DNA from: Petunia secreta
Lineage: Eukaryota > Streptophyta > Magnoliopsida > Solanales > Solanaceae
Assembly: GCA_029990175.1 (NCBI GenBank)
Contig: JARKIP010000053.1
Coordinates: forward strand, 14,216,001-14,280,000
Length of the DNA stretch: 64,000 bases
Direction: 5' to 3'
Shown: piece after piece, positions 1-11,880 of the stretch
How the letters are laid out: the number at the start of each line of letters is the position of its first letter
How positions within the stretch are numbered: position 1 is the first letter of the stretch
Translations under genes and position numbers: made by a program
The notes under the pieces: generated by a model
Told to the model about the DNA's origin: nothing
Database searches by the model: none
The model's input: only the letters and a program-made list of their open reading frames with translations

Positions 1-533
1 GAGAATTCCTGCTAAGTCACCGGAGTAACATCTGGCCCTCTAGATAGCTCTCATGTCTGATACCACCCTACTGCTAGGTCATGCAATCTGAATATAGCTA
101 ACTCTACAGACTCCATGTCTAACACGTGTATAACCCTCAACACCCTAGCTATCCTCACTAGAAAATCATGGGGGACCATTCCTATATGGGATCCAGTAAA
201 GACTGGAGTCTCTAGTCTGATAAAATCCTTGATCCTAGATCCAACATCTCCCTAGGCATCTGCACTTTGTCATCTAGTCTGAGCAACTACAAGACTGATC
301 AATAATCTGATGGCATACCTCACTTCATGCCCCTGCCTATCAAGCTGAGGAGCTGGAGGTACGATAGCTGCAGTACCTCTAATATCGCCCTAAAATGAGG
401 GGATCTGTGAGGCCTCAGATGGAGCCTCAGCTCTGGACTCCTCACTCTCATCCACCTCGGGTGGCACTCTGCTGGTACCATGGCCGACAATGGCTTTGCC
501 CTTCTGGGCAGCTGTTAGTTTCTTCGGCGGCAT
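1..533 (-). pseudogene. Tekay-like Ty3/gypsy gag, 5' part
   Basis: Reading the minus strand from the ATG at 533-531 gives a gag-like start (MPPKKLTAAQKGKAIVGHG), a charged low-complexity stretch, and then a stop. The same frame resumes with gag-like words, including ELSRGPDVTPVT near the left edge, which resembles the WE.SRG segment of plant chromovirus gag capsid. At least three in-frame stops break it, and the window edge cuts it off. It would encode the capsid polyprotein of the minus-strand element whose PBS and LTR follow at 722-2416. Assignment to the Tekay-like chromovirus group rests on gag words and the iMet primer site, not on a search. Confidence 0.7.
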
Positions 534-721
534 CGCTGCATTCAAAACATAACGGTTTGAGAGTTGAATTCTATCATCATGGCCCTACCGCATGATATAG
601 AGAAGAAGAAAAAAACCATCCTAAAGTGCCTTGTAGCCTCCTGTTCATAAGTATGGCACGCAACATACTCCTGAACAAGACTATACTAGACACGGCTTGT
701 AGACACCCTAGGACTGAACTA

Positions 722-732
722 CTCTGATACCA
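722..732 (-). promoter_or_regulatory. Primer-binding site (tRNA-iMet type)
   Basis: The minus strand reads TGGTATCAGAG, the standard plant initiator-Met tRNA primer site. It lies four bases from the LTR end at 737 (LTR ...CGTGACA on the minus strand). This fixes the element's orientation: LTR on the right, gag on the left. Confidence 0.85.
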
Positions 733-736
733 CTTT

Positions 737-2416
737 TGTCACGACCCAACCTAGGGCAGCGATGGATAACCGACAGTGAATGTCGATCATCGCTAAACCT
801 ACTAATAATCTATTAATAATTGAGATAAGCTGGCAACCTGGTCATATATACATATATATTTATTGAAAGCATAAAGTCTGGAAAGACGACAAGGCTATTA
901 CACGCTGACATACATAACATACTGACTGAACCACACAAAGACATATCCATAGGCCTCTAAGAGTGCTGAACTGAATATACAAAGGACAGGACAAGGCCCT
1001 GCCATACCTACTAGGTGTCTGTACAACATTCCAAAAGTAGTAAACTCTTAGAGGAGGCGGAGTGACTCCAACAGCTGGTAGATAGCATTCTAATGTGGCT
1101 CAAGGTCTGATCTATCTACACCTGTGTGGCATGAAACACAGCGCCCAAGAGAGGATGTAAGTACGATATGTACAAAGTATGTAAGGCATGAGCATATATA
1201 ATATCATAGCTGAATTAAATTGTAAGGTGGGAATAAAAATATGTAAATATGTGCTGGCGTATAGCAATGTAGTTGGAAATCTGAGATACGAACTAACATG
1301 ATTCGAATAAAAATCAAAGTCTAGCTGAATCTGAAATTGAAGGCTGAGCTAAACTATACTGATAACTAATTGTGATATGAGTGATAACTGATAACTGGTA
1401 ACTAGAAACCGTAAACTTCTAGTTGTCAACTGATATTGATATTAAGAACTGATGGCTGATAACTGGTACTGAGCTAAAACTGAACAATTATCTGACCTGG
1501 TACCTGTCTAGTGTTATGGGTTGTATCCCCCCAAATCAGGTAACTAAACATCTGAACTAGCCTCATGTATAGTCATGTGGTCAATACTGTGGAAATATAC
1601 GCGTATATAACAAACCTGGCGGGTGCTATGGGCTATTCCCCCCAGCCAGTAGTCTTTCTGGTTAGAGTGTGTGAAAGACACCCGGTTACACTACGTGCTT
1701 CGACTCCCGCCTGAACTAGAGGGGCTGTGTCCCCCAGACAGGTAGTATCACACATGACCGGACTGTGTGTCCAATGCCCATCCTCTTTGGGGGACGCCAA
1801 ACGCCAAATCATACATAATATAAGCACAATATAAGCGTAAGCATGTATGAGGCATAAAACATGTGGAAAAAATAGGTATGAACTCAAAGAAATGATAAGA
1901 AAACCCTAGATGGAATTATAGACACTACTTGAACTCATAATTTGTCTAAATCTTTGAGATTCTATAAAAATTTCGGCAAAGTTTCTCCTAAAATTAGATG
2001 ATCCGCAAAAATAAAACCAGTACTATAATATATATGGAATGGATACCCGGCTAAACTGATAACATAAAAAATGGATAACAAGATGAGACGACCGGACGGC
2101 ATAACAAATCCGAGGACATAATCTCTTGACAGCACCATCGTCCTATCTTGCAACCTAATTTGCAGGATTTAAATCAAAGTTATTGACTTTATGGTCTTCA
2201 TAAAAATTGAAGATATATGTCTTAGAATTCCAGGAAATTTTAAATCATCTCAATAGCAATTTCGTACAAATGGTTATGCTCAACTAACAACAGTGCGAAG
2301 ATAAAAATAATTTTCCAGATTTTGAAATATTTTGTGCTGCTGTTTGGACCTCTTTCACCATGATTTTTGGTACCAAATGAAGCATATACAAGGTTTCCTT
2401 GATACCATACATGTTA
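737..2416 (-). repeat. 5' LTR of minus-strand Tekay-like element
   Basis: The LTR begins (plus strand) with TGTCACGACCCAACCT directly after the primer site. Long non-coding text runs to about 2416, where sequence shared with the plus-strand element's LTR takes over. The outer end is not defined by a clean TG/CA pair or a target duplication, so the right boundary is approximate and the LTR may be truncated by the neighbour. No real gene is seen in this stretch. Confidence 0.6.
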
Positions 2417-3728
2417 CCAAAAGTGAAGAAATAAACCTCTTCCCGTGGGACCCCTATCTTGTGTTTTTGAGATCTGATTCGAGATTAGTCTTTGCGAGCA
2501 TGTTAAAGAAGTGTTGTATGACTTGTGTGCAAAATTTGGGGTCATTATAAGCTTCGTAGGGTCCTGTTTGTACCCAAAATGTGGCTAGTGTATTTTCTGG
2601 TACTATAGCAACGGTTTTCCCACCTACTGCAATGAATTTAGAATCGTTGTTGTAGGCCATGGGTAAAGCCTGCTTATTTTTATCAAACCAGCCATTTCAA
2701 TGTCGATTTTTAAGGGGAATTTGGATACCAATTCATCCAAAATCATTAGGTATCGATTCTAAGCTAATCTAATTACGTTAATTCATGATTCCTAAGATGA
2801 AATTTTGTGAAATAAAATTGAAAAATTGGGTTAAAACCCTTAAAAATTATAAATATGGGGAATTTAATAAAATTGAATTCGAATATGAAAACTATGATAT
2901 CATTGGACTGATGGGACTATGGGGAGTCCGGAAATGTATAATTTATGGGTTTTCGGCAAAGTTCGTCCCATGGGTGTTTTGGCAATTTTCATTCATTTTC
3001 TTCTATAAACGTTTGATATTCCTTCTTTGGGAACTTATGAGTGCAATAATATTTCTTTGGTTCATAAAGTGATAATTCTGAGAAGCGTAAGAAGGGAAAG
3101 GAAGCTGTCCAGTGATTGATTTTACCCAGGACTTCAGGTAATTGATTATATATATGCATCTTCTTGACGACCTTTGGCCTTATGGATATTCTACCACGTG
3201 TTTCTTACATGTGTTGCTGTCAATAGGTGTACTTTCTATGCCTTAGCTTCGTGTTTTGTTGTATGTCATTTATTATGAGCTATTATTGCTATTGCATTGA
3301 GCATAAGAGTATTGTACTTCAGTTTTGGGCTTGATATGTACTTCTTAGATGTTGATGAGAGTCCCCAGCCAGTGAAAGATTATGGTTGCATATATCTCAT
3401 AGTAGTAGGCGAGAATCCCTCGCCGGAGATATCTTTCGGGCACATGTGAGCCTATTTTCATCATAATGCACTTATTTCATATCTTTATGTGTGTTGTAAG
3501 CTGTATGGACTGGTTGCATTACTTATATGTGATTTACTTCGTTAGTTGATTGCTACGGTTCTAAGTAGCGTATCTATCCCTCGAGGTCGCTTGTTATTCC
3601 TCACTTATTGAGTCTTTATGACTCACTCCATCTTGTTTCTTGTTTTGTCTTTTCATTTCGGGAGATTCTGCTCCAACACCCAGATTGGCGTTGCATTATT
3701 AAGGAGTAGGATGTTTCTAGTTGTTTGT
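2417..3728 (+). repeat. Plus-strand Tekay-like 5' LTR, first part
   Basis: From AAGTGAAGAAAT near 2420, this stretch aligns by eye with 15477-16790, the 3' LTR of the same element, including the shared words GCAACGGTTTT and CCTTTGGCCTTAT. It breaks off at 3728 where a Tat-type element starts, and resumes at about 9845. The left end is missing or overwritten relative to the 3' LTR. The two parts together are about 1.67 kb, against about 1.71 kb for the 3' copy. Confidence 0.75.
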
Positions 3729-4172
3729 TGTTTATGCTTAAAATTTGCCTTAGAAGTTAAACGTATAGAATTTATAATAGGGTCACAAGAAATACGGTAA
3801 ATATAAAGTAAAAGTAATAAAGAAAAAATAAATAGTAGTGTATTCCTTGAGAATAGTCGGATTCTTGGTGAATCGCTTGATGTACAATTCAATGCGAGGA
3901 GGGGTATTTATAGCTACAGACTTAACAAGTCCTATTTATGGTAAAATACAAAAACTACTCAAGGCGGTGATACAAATTAACCCTTACTAGTTGACTGTAA
4001 ATCCTAAGACGGCGGGATGTATGCCTTGCATCCATGGCCCATTCCTGGCTGACCGGTCGTGGCTTATAAAGCAGGGGTATATCATTTGCGCTCGGTGACT
4101 TGTAGACTAAATTTAGTCTTCACCAGTTGGACATGTATCCCCGTAATCATAGGTGGCATATTTTTACCCACA
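3729..4172 (-). repeat. 3' LTR of nested Tat element
   Basis: This 444-bp LTR aligns with 9386-9839 over its whole length, with many scattered differences by eye, which suggests an old insertion. A minus-strand TATAAATA (plus 3905-3912) sits where the LTR promoter TATA box is expected and is also present in the other LTR. A purine-rich stretch read on the minus strand (GTGGAGGGACTGAT) immediately precedes the LTR and is the likely polypurine tract. Confidence 0.85.
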
Positions 4173-5990
4173 CAATCAGTCCCTCCACTTGCTGAGTGCT
4201 GATGTAAGCGGTCAGAAAGTGCAAGAGGCATGCAAAAGAGAAGTGTGAAAAGATATCTCCTGACTCCTTGAACCTCGTAGTCTCTTTGACCGAGGTAGAC
4301 GCTTGATTTCTTCTAGAGTTTCACGCGTCTTCACTTGATTTGTTACTGTAGATTCCATGTATCTTTTTCATAACTGCCTTTTACTGTGCTGAATCTTTTC
4401 ATAACATGTGCCATAATGACTTCGACCACCTCGTGCTCCCTTTTTATCCTGTTTAACCTATATAAAGGGCCTTTCTTAGTAGATCTTTCCACAATATTTT
4501 CAAAACAAATTGCTCTTCCTAAAAATTCTTCGTTTGACGAAAACAACTCTGCCTTTTCTTATGAAATGTTTATCTTCGATCCCAGTTTGTTATCCCGAGA
4601 ACTGCTCGTTCATTCTGGCTGAATGGTATTTGAGAGAACTATGAACAAAGAAAATTCTAATGTTTCTTTCTTTGCTCCTCTATCCATGGCAGGATGAATA
4701 AAGTCCCACGAGTTGTGAAGTCTGATTGGAATCGTAATAACATTCCTCGAAATGTCTTCTTTATGGCACACGTACTGATTACGGTGCGCTCATCTTCTAA
4801 TGCAGCGGTTGTGATATTCCTCTTGTAATGCAGAGCTCTTCTGTAGGGGGATTCTTGTCAAGCAAGGCTTCTGTATCTACTCGTCTTTATGCTCCATGGA
4901 GAAAAAAGTCCAGAGGTAGCACCACCCAACGTAGCAGGGTCTTTGTGATGACACTCTCTCATTCTCCAAGTAATCAATATGCAACAAATTTCTCCAAAAC
5001 CTTTACATTAAGGGCGGTCTCGTACCCCTACCCTTTTTTTTAGTTTGGAGGTGTCATCAGCTTCCAATCGTCAGGAGAAGAGGGTAGGCATGATGCTCTT
5101 GGGGCCCCTAGTTGTTCCACGTGGGTGTCTTTTCATATGGTATCAGCTGAAATTGTCGTCGTGCGTTCTGCTTCTGCTACAATTATGCTGAGTGTTTCCT
5201 CCGTTGGATTGATTTTTCTGGCATCTGTATGGTGGCGGCATACATGACATTGCTGCTCGGGGTGTTATGTTGGTAATGTCTCCTTCTATACGTCGAGAAA
5301 TATTCTGGAGGATCCGTTGGATGGGAGCTACAATCCTGGTGAAGTATTTCGGCTGCAAATATTCAGAAGACCTTCTTCAACCACAGTCCCCCAAGACTTT
5401 TTAGTTTCTTAAGAACACCTGTAATGAAAAGTACTGTCTTCGAAAGAACTTGATTGTACATTGTAGCCTACGGGCCTTTGGTATTAATAAAAACAAATAT
5501 TCATCAATATTTTATGCATACTTGAGTATTTACTGGGTATGTAGTCAAGTAGCATTTTGGGTGCCTTTCTGGGCGTTTTTCTTTTGTAAGACGATTGTGC
5601 GCTTCTTTGACGTTATTTTGTGCATCAGTAAGTGATGACTTAAATTGCGTCTGTAGACGTCGTTTAATTAGGGTAGGGCATGCGCCCACAAAGGGACGTC
5701 TTTAGCCAGTTATATGGTGCAAGTGTTTAATTGGTGCAAGTGTTTAATTGACGGTTACAACTTACAATAATGTCTAGTGGCTTAAGTAGAAGTGATCTAG
5801 CTTTGAGCGAGTAGTTTACTCTACCTTTATAATGAAAAGTGAGTGTATTACTTCAACCTAAATATGGTCGGGGCTATGAATAGTTGAATCGTAGATGGAT
5901 CAGATTACAAAACTGATTAAGTAGAAAAGTAGTTTTATTGAATAAAATGGGGCTCAGAGCCAATAAATGTTTCAACAAATTTGATTAATA
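4173..5990. other. Tat element 3' internal region, non-coding or degenerate antisense ORF
   Basis: No intact gene is seen on either strand. On the plus strand, that is antisense to the element, there is a TATATAAAG box at 4459-4467 followed by short open stretches. Some Tat-lineage elements carry an extra antisense ORF between integrase and the 3' LTR, and this may be its decayed remnant. The reading frame is too broken to assign a product. Confidence 0.4.
4459..4467 (+). promoter_or_regulatory. Candidate antisense TATA box inside Tat element
   Basis: TATATAAAG lies on the strand opposite to the element's genes, about 290 bp inside its 3' LTR. A matching box occurs about 215 bp inside the LTR of the second Tat-type element (63216-63224). 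The parallel placement supports an antisense promoter. Function is inferred only. Confidence 0.35.
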
Positions 5991-6800
5991 ATGATGGAGC
6001 TAGATACCCCTAAAAACAAAAGGGCTACAAAGAGAATACATGTCTCGAGTATGTCGGTCTATTGATCTTTCAAGAGTAGTACTTCTTAAACTAAGTGATA
6101 TTCCAGTTATTTGGAATGGTTGTTCCTTCCATGTCATCAAAGGCGTACTTACCCTTGCCGGCTATGCCTCAGATCTTGTACGGACCTTCCCAGTTTGGAG
6201 CTAGCTTGCCTGCATTGCCCTCTTTGGTGCTCTGAAATACATTACAGAGGACCAGGTCCCCTATGTTGAAGGAACGCAAGTTAATCCATGCATTGTAGTA
6301 CTGTTCACCTATTGTTTCTAGGCTTCTAAGCATACGGCTGCAAACTCCTGACGCTCGTCCAAGAAGTCAAGTGAGGCTGCTAAAGCCTCGTTATTTGGTC
6401 ATTCCTCAGCAAACGACCGGTGCAGGTTGGTTTCACTTATCTCCACAGGGATCATAGCGTCCGTTCCGTCTGTCAGAGAGAAAGAAGTTTTCTTCGTGCT
6501 GGCCTTTGTCGTGGTGCGGTAGGCCTACAGAACTCCTGGCAGCTCCTTCTGCCATTTACCTTTATCTTCCTTGAGTCGCTTTCTCAAGCTTTCCACAATA
6601 GTCTTAGTGGAAGACTCAACTTGACCATTGGTCGCAGAGTGGTAAGGTGTTGATATCCTTTTGATCTCCCATTCCTTTAAGAACGATGTGACTTTGGCCC
6701 CTATAAATTTAGGTTCGTTATCATAAGTGATCTCAACAAGAATTCTAAATCGGCACATGATATTCTTCCAGATGAACTATATCACCTCATACTATCAGAT
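5990..6800 (-). pseudogene. Tat-type integrase, broken
   Basis: The minus-strand translation shows an integrase core: ITYDNEPKFIG around the second catalytic Asp, then STPYHSATNGQVES carrying the catalytic Glu of the D-D-E triad. Further downstream (plus 6060-6500) come post-core words resembling VGDLVLR and GKLAPNWEGPYK and the C-terminal LRRYY-type ending, scattered over frames with stops. In the family, integrase inserts the cDNA into chromosomes. Here it is clearly inactive. Confidence 0.8.
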
Positions 6801-6949
6801 TCATGTAAGTTGCTGCTTCAACCCACATGTGAAGAAGTCTATCATGATGAGAAGGAATTTGATACCTCTGGGAGCTTTAAGAATGGTCTCATGATGTCCA
6901 TTCCTCATTTCATGAAAGGTCATGGCTTAATTACGGAGTGTAAAGGCTC

Positions 6950-8300
6950 TGCTGGCTGATGAACTGCATGGGAGAATCGCTGACAGCTATCTCATGCTCT
7001 GACAAATTTTCTTGCATCGTCTTCCATTCTGGGCTAGAAATAGCCCGCTTTGATGACCTTCAAAGCCAGTGATCTTCCTCCAGAGTGCAAACGCGAGATT
7101 TTCCAGGCATTGGTAGCGTGTTTTTGCATCTAAAAGAGATTTGCTGACGTAGTATATGGGCGATTGTACCCCTCTCTCTTCTTGTACAAGGACTGCGCTT
7201 ACTGCTACCTCAGACACTACCAAATATAATTACAGTGGTTCTCCCTTGCGCGGCCTAATCAGTAACGGGGGATTGGAGAGATACTGCTTCAGATCCCGGA
7301 GTGCCTAACTGCACTGTTCCGTCTATTCAAAGCTTTTGTTCTTCTTCAGGATGTTGAGAACTGGTGCCATCTTTCTAGAGATCTGAAGATAAACCGGCTG
7401 AGTGCGGCTATCCGATCGTTGAACCTCTTTGCTTCCACTTCACTTTTCAGCACCTCTAGTATGGCTTCGATTGCCTCGACCATAGAAGGGTTGGCTTCTA
7501 TTCCTCTATTCTAAACAATGAACCTAAGTAACATTTTTTATGACAAGCCAAAGACACATATTTCTAGGTTAAGCTTCATTCCATATTTGTCTAATATGTC
7601 GAATGCTATTTCTAAGTGCTTGATGTGATCTTTGGCGAATTGTGATTTCACCAACATGTCATCAATGTAAACCTCAATGGTTTTACCGATCTGGCCCTTG
7701 AACATCAGGTTTACCAATCTCTAGTAAGTCGCTCATGCATTCTATAAACCGAAAGACATCACTCGGTAGAAGTAGGTGCCCTTATCCGCAATGAAAAAGG
7801 TTTTCTCCTGATCATCCGTGTTCTTATGGATCTGATTGTACCCTGAATATACATCTAGGAAACTAAGATCCTCCCGCCATCGAATCGATGAGTTGATTGA
7901 TATTGGGCAACAGAAAAGAGTCTTCTGGGCACGCTTTGTTCAGATCGATGCAACCAATGCACATTCTCCACTTACCATTCTTCTTTTGGACGAATGCAAC
8001 GTTTAACAACCAATCGAGGTATTGGACCTTTGAATGGAGTCGTTGTTGAAAAGCTTTTCTACCTCTTCATGATTGCATGGTCTCTTTCCTGATTGATTGG
8101 CCGCTTCTTTTGTTTGACTGGCTTGAAGTCGTGGTCGACATTGAGATTGTGCATTATGACATCAGTGGAAATTTCGGGCATATCAGTGTATGTCCAAGCA
8201 AATGTACCTGACCAAGCACGCAGTAGGTTGACGAATTCTTGTTGCTTCGGCAGAGACTTTGGCCCCTTCATAAAATTTCTTATTCGGGAACTTCTCATCG
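6950..8300 (-). pseudogene. Tat-type reverse transcriptase and RNase H, broken
   Basis: Minus-strand words near 8298 (FAWTYTDMPEI, HDFKPVKQKKRP) are the conserved lead-in to gypsy RT. Downstream text at 7960-7400 retains RT-like phrases (for example KNGKW and CIDLN in shifted frames, and an intact intron-free layout). Near 7220, SAVLVQEERGVQSPIYYVSK is the RNase H segment. Frameshifts and stops are numerous and no continuous polyprotein survives. The order gag-PR-RT-RNase H-IN is that of Ty3/gypsy. Confidence 0.8.
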
Positions 8301-8469
8301 AAGATTAGAGGATCCAGGTTGTCTATAGTGGCATAGACGATCTTCTCTTCTTCGTCTGAGTCTTGTGGAATGATGGACGGTTTTGGGGGTTTGACGCCCT
8401 TATGATTTTCAAACTCGAACAGAATACTTGTGACTAGGCATGGCCCGAGTTGCTTGTCCAACACCTTCC

Positions 8470-8930
8470 GCTAGTTCTTAACTTCCTTCTTCATTGCACG
8501 TATGACGGCGGCCACGTGACAGCTTCTGGACAACTTCTGCTCTCCACGAATTTCCTTCACTCCCCAAAGGATATGGTATTTGAGGACTTGATGAAGCGAC
8601 GGCGGCACTGCGTGTACTTCATGAATCCATGGTCTTCTTAGTATGATGTTATACGAGAGATTGCATGTAATCACTTGGGAAGATGTTAACTTGTTACTCC
8701 CGAGATGATGACTGGGAGTATCAACACCCCAACAAACTTTTCGATGGAGCTATTGAAGCTGGTTATAGTGTACGGTCTAGGGATTATCTGGCGTTGCATC
8801 TCCATCTTGCAGACAGCCTCCTAGTGGATAATTTTTACGGCGCTGCCTGGTTCTACCAATATGCGCTTGACCTGGGCATCCAATACCCTGAGAGTAACGA
8901 TCAAGGCATCAACATGTGAGTAGAGAACCT
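8470..8930 (-). pseudogene. Tat-type aspartic protease, broken
   Basis: The minus strand contains a phrase like ILVEPGSAVKII near 8850, corresponding to the DPGSS-type active site typical of Tat elements, here with Asp replaced by Glu. It is followed by SYNIILRRPWIHEVHAVPP and GVKEIRGEQK, the usual protease C-terminal and linker words. Loss of the catalytic Asp and several stops make it non-functional. Confidence 0.75.
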
Positions 8931-9070
8931 CTCTTCTGTCATTCTCGTTGAACTCAATTGCGTTGATGTGGGGTCTCTTTATCACCTCCTAATAGGACCA
9001 TGACGGCTTTGACTTCGTCGATGTCGACTCCTGGTCCCCTGAAGATCGTGTTCACGGTCTGTAGGGTTCC

Positions 9071-9325
9071 CTATTCTGGGATTTTGACTTTGAGAGGGTC
9101 GCTGTTGGGCGTGAATCCTCGGTCGGACACTGCCCTCAATAGCGATTCAGAAAGCTCTATTTCTTGATACTTGATCATAGTTTCAACTATGCCGGCTGAG
9201 TTATCTACCGCTCGTCCTTTGTGAAAGACGTCCTTCATCTGGTTGACAAGATCGCTGAGATCCTTAGAAACATCATCGACCGTAATGGTAGTGCCCTTCG
9301 GGAAATCATCATTGTCATTCAACAT
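9071..9325 (-). pseudogene. Tat-type gag N-terminus (truncated)
   Basis: From the Met at about 9325 (MLNDNDDFPKGTTITVDDV) an acidic N-terminal gag fragment of about 85 residues is open to 9071. It ends just before protease-like sequence, so the capsid and nucleocapsid parts of gag appear deleted. It lies just inside the right LTR, as expected for a 5' gag. An in-frame Met further upstream extends into the primer-binding region and is unlikely to be used. Confidence 0.65.
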
Positions 9326-9385
9326 GGTCGTGTTTTTCCTTCGTAAAAACCTACAATTGCTTAGTACCCACGGTGGGGGCAAAAC

Positions 9386-9839
9386 TGTTCATGCTTAAAA
9401 CTTTCCTTAAAGGTTAAATTGATAAAATTTATAACATGGTAACAAGCAATAAGGTAAATATAAAGCAAAAGTAATAAAGTACAATAAATAGTAGTCGTAT
9501 TCTTTGAGAATAGTCGGATTCTTGGTGAATCGCTTGATGCACAATACAAAGTGAGGAGGGTTATTTATAGCTACAGATTTACCCAATCCTAATTATGGTA
9601 AAATACAAAGACTATAGGTCGTGGGCCTGTTTACTCAAGGCGGTGATACAAATTAAACACTAACTAGGAGACTGAGGCGGCGGGATGTATATGTTGCATC
9701 CATGGCCTCTGCCTGCTGAGCGGTCGTGGCTTTTAGAGCAAGCATGTATCCTCTGCACTAGGTGACTTGTAGGCTAAATCTAGTCTTTTCCAGCAAGACC
9801 CGTATCTCTGTAATCATAGGTGGCGTATTTTTTCCCACA
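9386..9839 (-). repeat. 5' LTR of nested Tat element
   Basis: 454 bp, TG...CA ends, partner of 3729-4172. Minus-strand TATAAATA lies at plus 9562-9569. Immediately inside (9368-9385) the minus strand reads TTTTGCCCCCACCGTGGG, a primer-site-like sequence of the kind found in Tat elements. Confidence 0.85.
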
Positions 9840-10199
9840 TATGTGTGGTGAGCCAGCATGCTCCTTGAGACCGCCAGCTGTAGATACTAAAGTTTTATCC
9901 TATTTTTCTCCCTTCGGAAGATGTAAATATTCTTTTGACTTCGTAGATGTCTAATATGGGAACCTCTAGACCTATATTTGGGGTAATTAGCAATATTTTT
10001 TCTGAAAAATGTATATTTTTTCATCTTATGTATATGTATGTATATTTTGGAGCTATTTTACAGTTAAAGTTAGTTTTATCTCGTGTTTAAGTCAGTGTAG
10101 GCCATATATGTATTGAGTTTGTCGATAGGGTTTACTCGATATGTTTAGGGTAGGTCGTAGGGTGCTCACACGCCCTAATCGAAAATCCGGATCGTGTCA
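9840..10199 (+). repeat. Plus-strand Tekay-like 5' LTR, second part
   Basis: From GTGGTGAGCCAGCATG this aligns with 16783-17185 of the 3' LTR and ends GGATCGTGTCA just before the primer site. It is the continuation of 2417-3728, displaced by the nested element. It lacks the GT/TA microsatellite present in the 3' LTR. Confidence 0.85.
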
Positions 10200-10215
10200 G
10201 TTTGTATCAGATCCT
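10200..10215 (+). promoter_or_regulatory. Primer-binding site (degenerate iMet type)
   Basis: TTTGTATCAGATCC directly follows the LTR end and matches the TGGTATCAGAGC iMet primer site with a few substitutions. It confirms plus-strand orientation. Confidence 0.75.
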
Positions 10216-10394
10216 GATTTACAGTCTTTCAATATCATGACAATGTGTAGTAGAGTCTTTCTTATCACGCTAAGACGTCCGTACCTTTCTACGAGAGGCT
10301 ATGGTAACATTTAGGCCGTTTCTTTTTTTCCTTTCCCTATCGAGCATAAGTTTCCTTATGTGAAGTCGAATTCTCTTCTAAATTCTTCAAAGTA

Positions 10395-11880
10395 ATGGTG
10401 AGGACGCGTTTAGTTGCTTAGTGGGGGATGGAGGAGCCAGAGGCAGCTCCTATGCCTGCTTCTCCGCGATGAGGTGTTGTTGCCCGTAGTAGAGGCCATG
10501 CCAGAGGTCGTGGTTGAGGCAGAGATAGAGTTGCCTAGGCCGCAGCGATGGTTGATCGTGCTGATCCAGTTGTAGAGGTTCCAGCAGTTTCAACTCCTGG
10601 TGGGCAGGGGGAGGAAGGCTTATTCGTTCACTCAGCATTTCATGATGCTTTTATGAGTTATTGGTAGCACAGATGCCCAGAGACCTCATATTCCTCAAGC
10701 AGCTCCTCAAGCAGCTGTGGATATTACTATCCAGGCTTAGGGAGCCCCTGTTCCAGTTCCAGATGTAGCTTAAGCAGTTCATGCTCCAAGTGGTCATGTT
10801 CTAGAGGCAATAAGTTTTGTTCACTTGGTTGTTTAGGCTAGTTAGCCAGCCCAGGTAGGAGATCAGGCTAATAATCCAATGAAGCTGTAATATTATACCA
10901 AACTATATCCTTTGATATTCTCGAGCCATGCATCAGAAAAGCCTCAGGAATTTCTTGATCGATACCAGCGTATTTTAGAGGCCCATGGGTATCTTGAGCA
11001 GTATGGAGTTGAGTATATTATCTTCCAGTTTGAGGGTCCAGCTTTTGCTTAGTGGACCGCACTCCAATCATCTAGGCAGGGCTTGCCTAAGCTGATTTGG
11101 ATTGAGTTTCCCTACCGATTTATGAAGAAGTTTCTTCCTCTCAGTCATAAGGATGAGAAAAGGAGGCAGTTTGAGAGGATTGGACAGGGTAACCTGTCAG
11201 TCTCGAAGTATGAGCTTTTGTTTTCTAAATCTTGTGCATGAGCCTTCCGAGAGGGTCAGGAGTTTTATTGATTGGTTTTCGTTGGCTCATAAAATTTAGG
11301 TTGGGACTCCATTTGATGTCCCGCGTTGATATTGCTTGGAGATATGAGGCATATCATAAATTAGAGATGGAGTAGTTAGAGCGAGAGAGCAAGAGATCCC
11401 GTGGTCCAGGGCATTCTAGTACCTCATCTGGAGGTAGGAGTTATCAGAAGCAGAATAGGCCTCCTGATATGTTAGTTAAGTCTCCAGCGCATGGTTTTCG
11501 GAACGCGCAAGAGGCTCGACAACATCAGCCTAGTTTCCTCCCAGCCACCATCAGCAGTTCCTGTAGTGCCAATATGGCTGAGGATATTTTCATTGTCGTG
11601 ATCCAGGACATCATACAAGGCATTTCCATTATCTTTATTAGTAGGGTAGTAGCTGTCTTTTCTGCTGCCCTCCATCACATATGTAACAACAGCCTCATGG
11701 TGGCCCTTTAAGGTCTCAGCATGCTAGAGGTAAACCACTGCATGCTAGAGGTCATGGACATTGTTCTGGTGGTCACTCCAGAGGTGGCTCTCAGAGCGAC
11801 GGCTCAGCTCATCCATAGAGACAACTATATGCACTATCAGCGAGGCAGGATGCTGAGGCATCTCCATCCGTTGTTACAGG
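10395..11880 (+). pseudogene. Tekay-like gag, broken
   Basis: The frame from the ATG at 10395 (MVRTRLVA) shows an Arg/Gly-rich head (SRGHARGRG), then capsid words PQEFLDRYQRIL and DEKRRQFERIGQGNLSVSKYE near 10950-11210. In the family these form the virus-like particle. Several stops (for example near 10416 and 11050) and frameshifts after about 11230 disrupt it. The zinc-knuckle region is not recognisable. Confidence 0.8.

Larger units (their letters stand above)
3729..9839 (-). mobile_element. Nested Tat-type Ty3/gypsy retrotransposon (degenerate)
   Basis: The 6.1-kb minus-strand element is bounded by two similar LTRs (3729-4172 and 9386-9839), both starting TGTT(T/C)ATGCTTA and ending CCCACA on the plus strand. 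It interrupts the 5' LTR of the plus-strand Tekay-like element. The flanks TTTGT (3724-3728) and TATGT (9840-9844) could be a 5-bp target duplication with one mismatch. Inside, on the minus strand from right to left, are the gag start, protease, RT, RNase H and integrase, all broken by stops and frameshifts. Most of gag, including any zinc knuckle, is missing. The protein words match the Tat group better than the chromoviruses. Confidence 0.85.
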
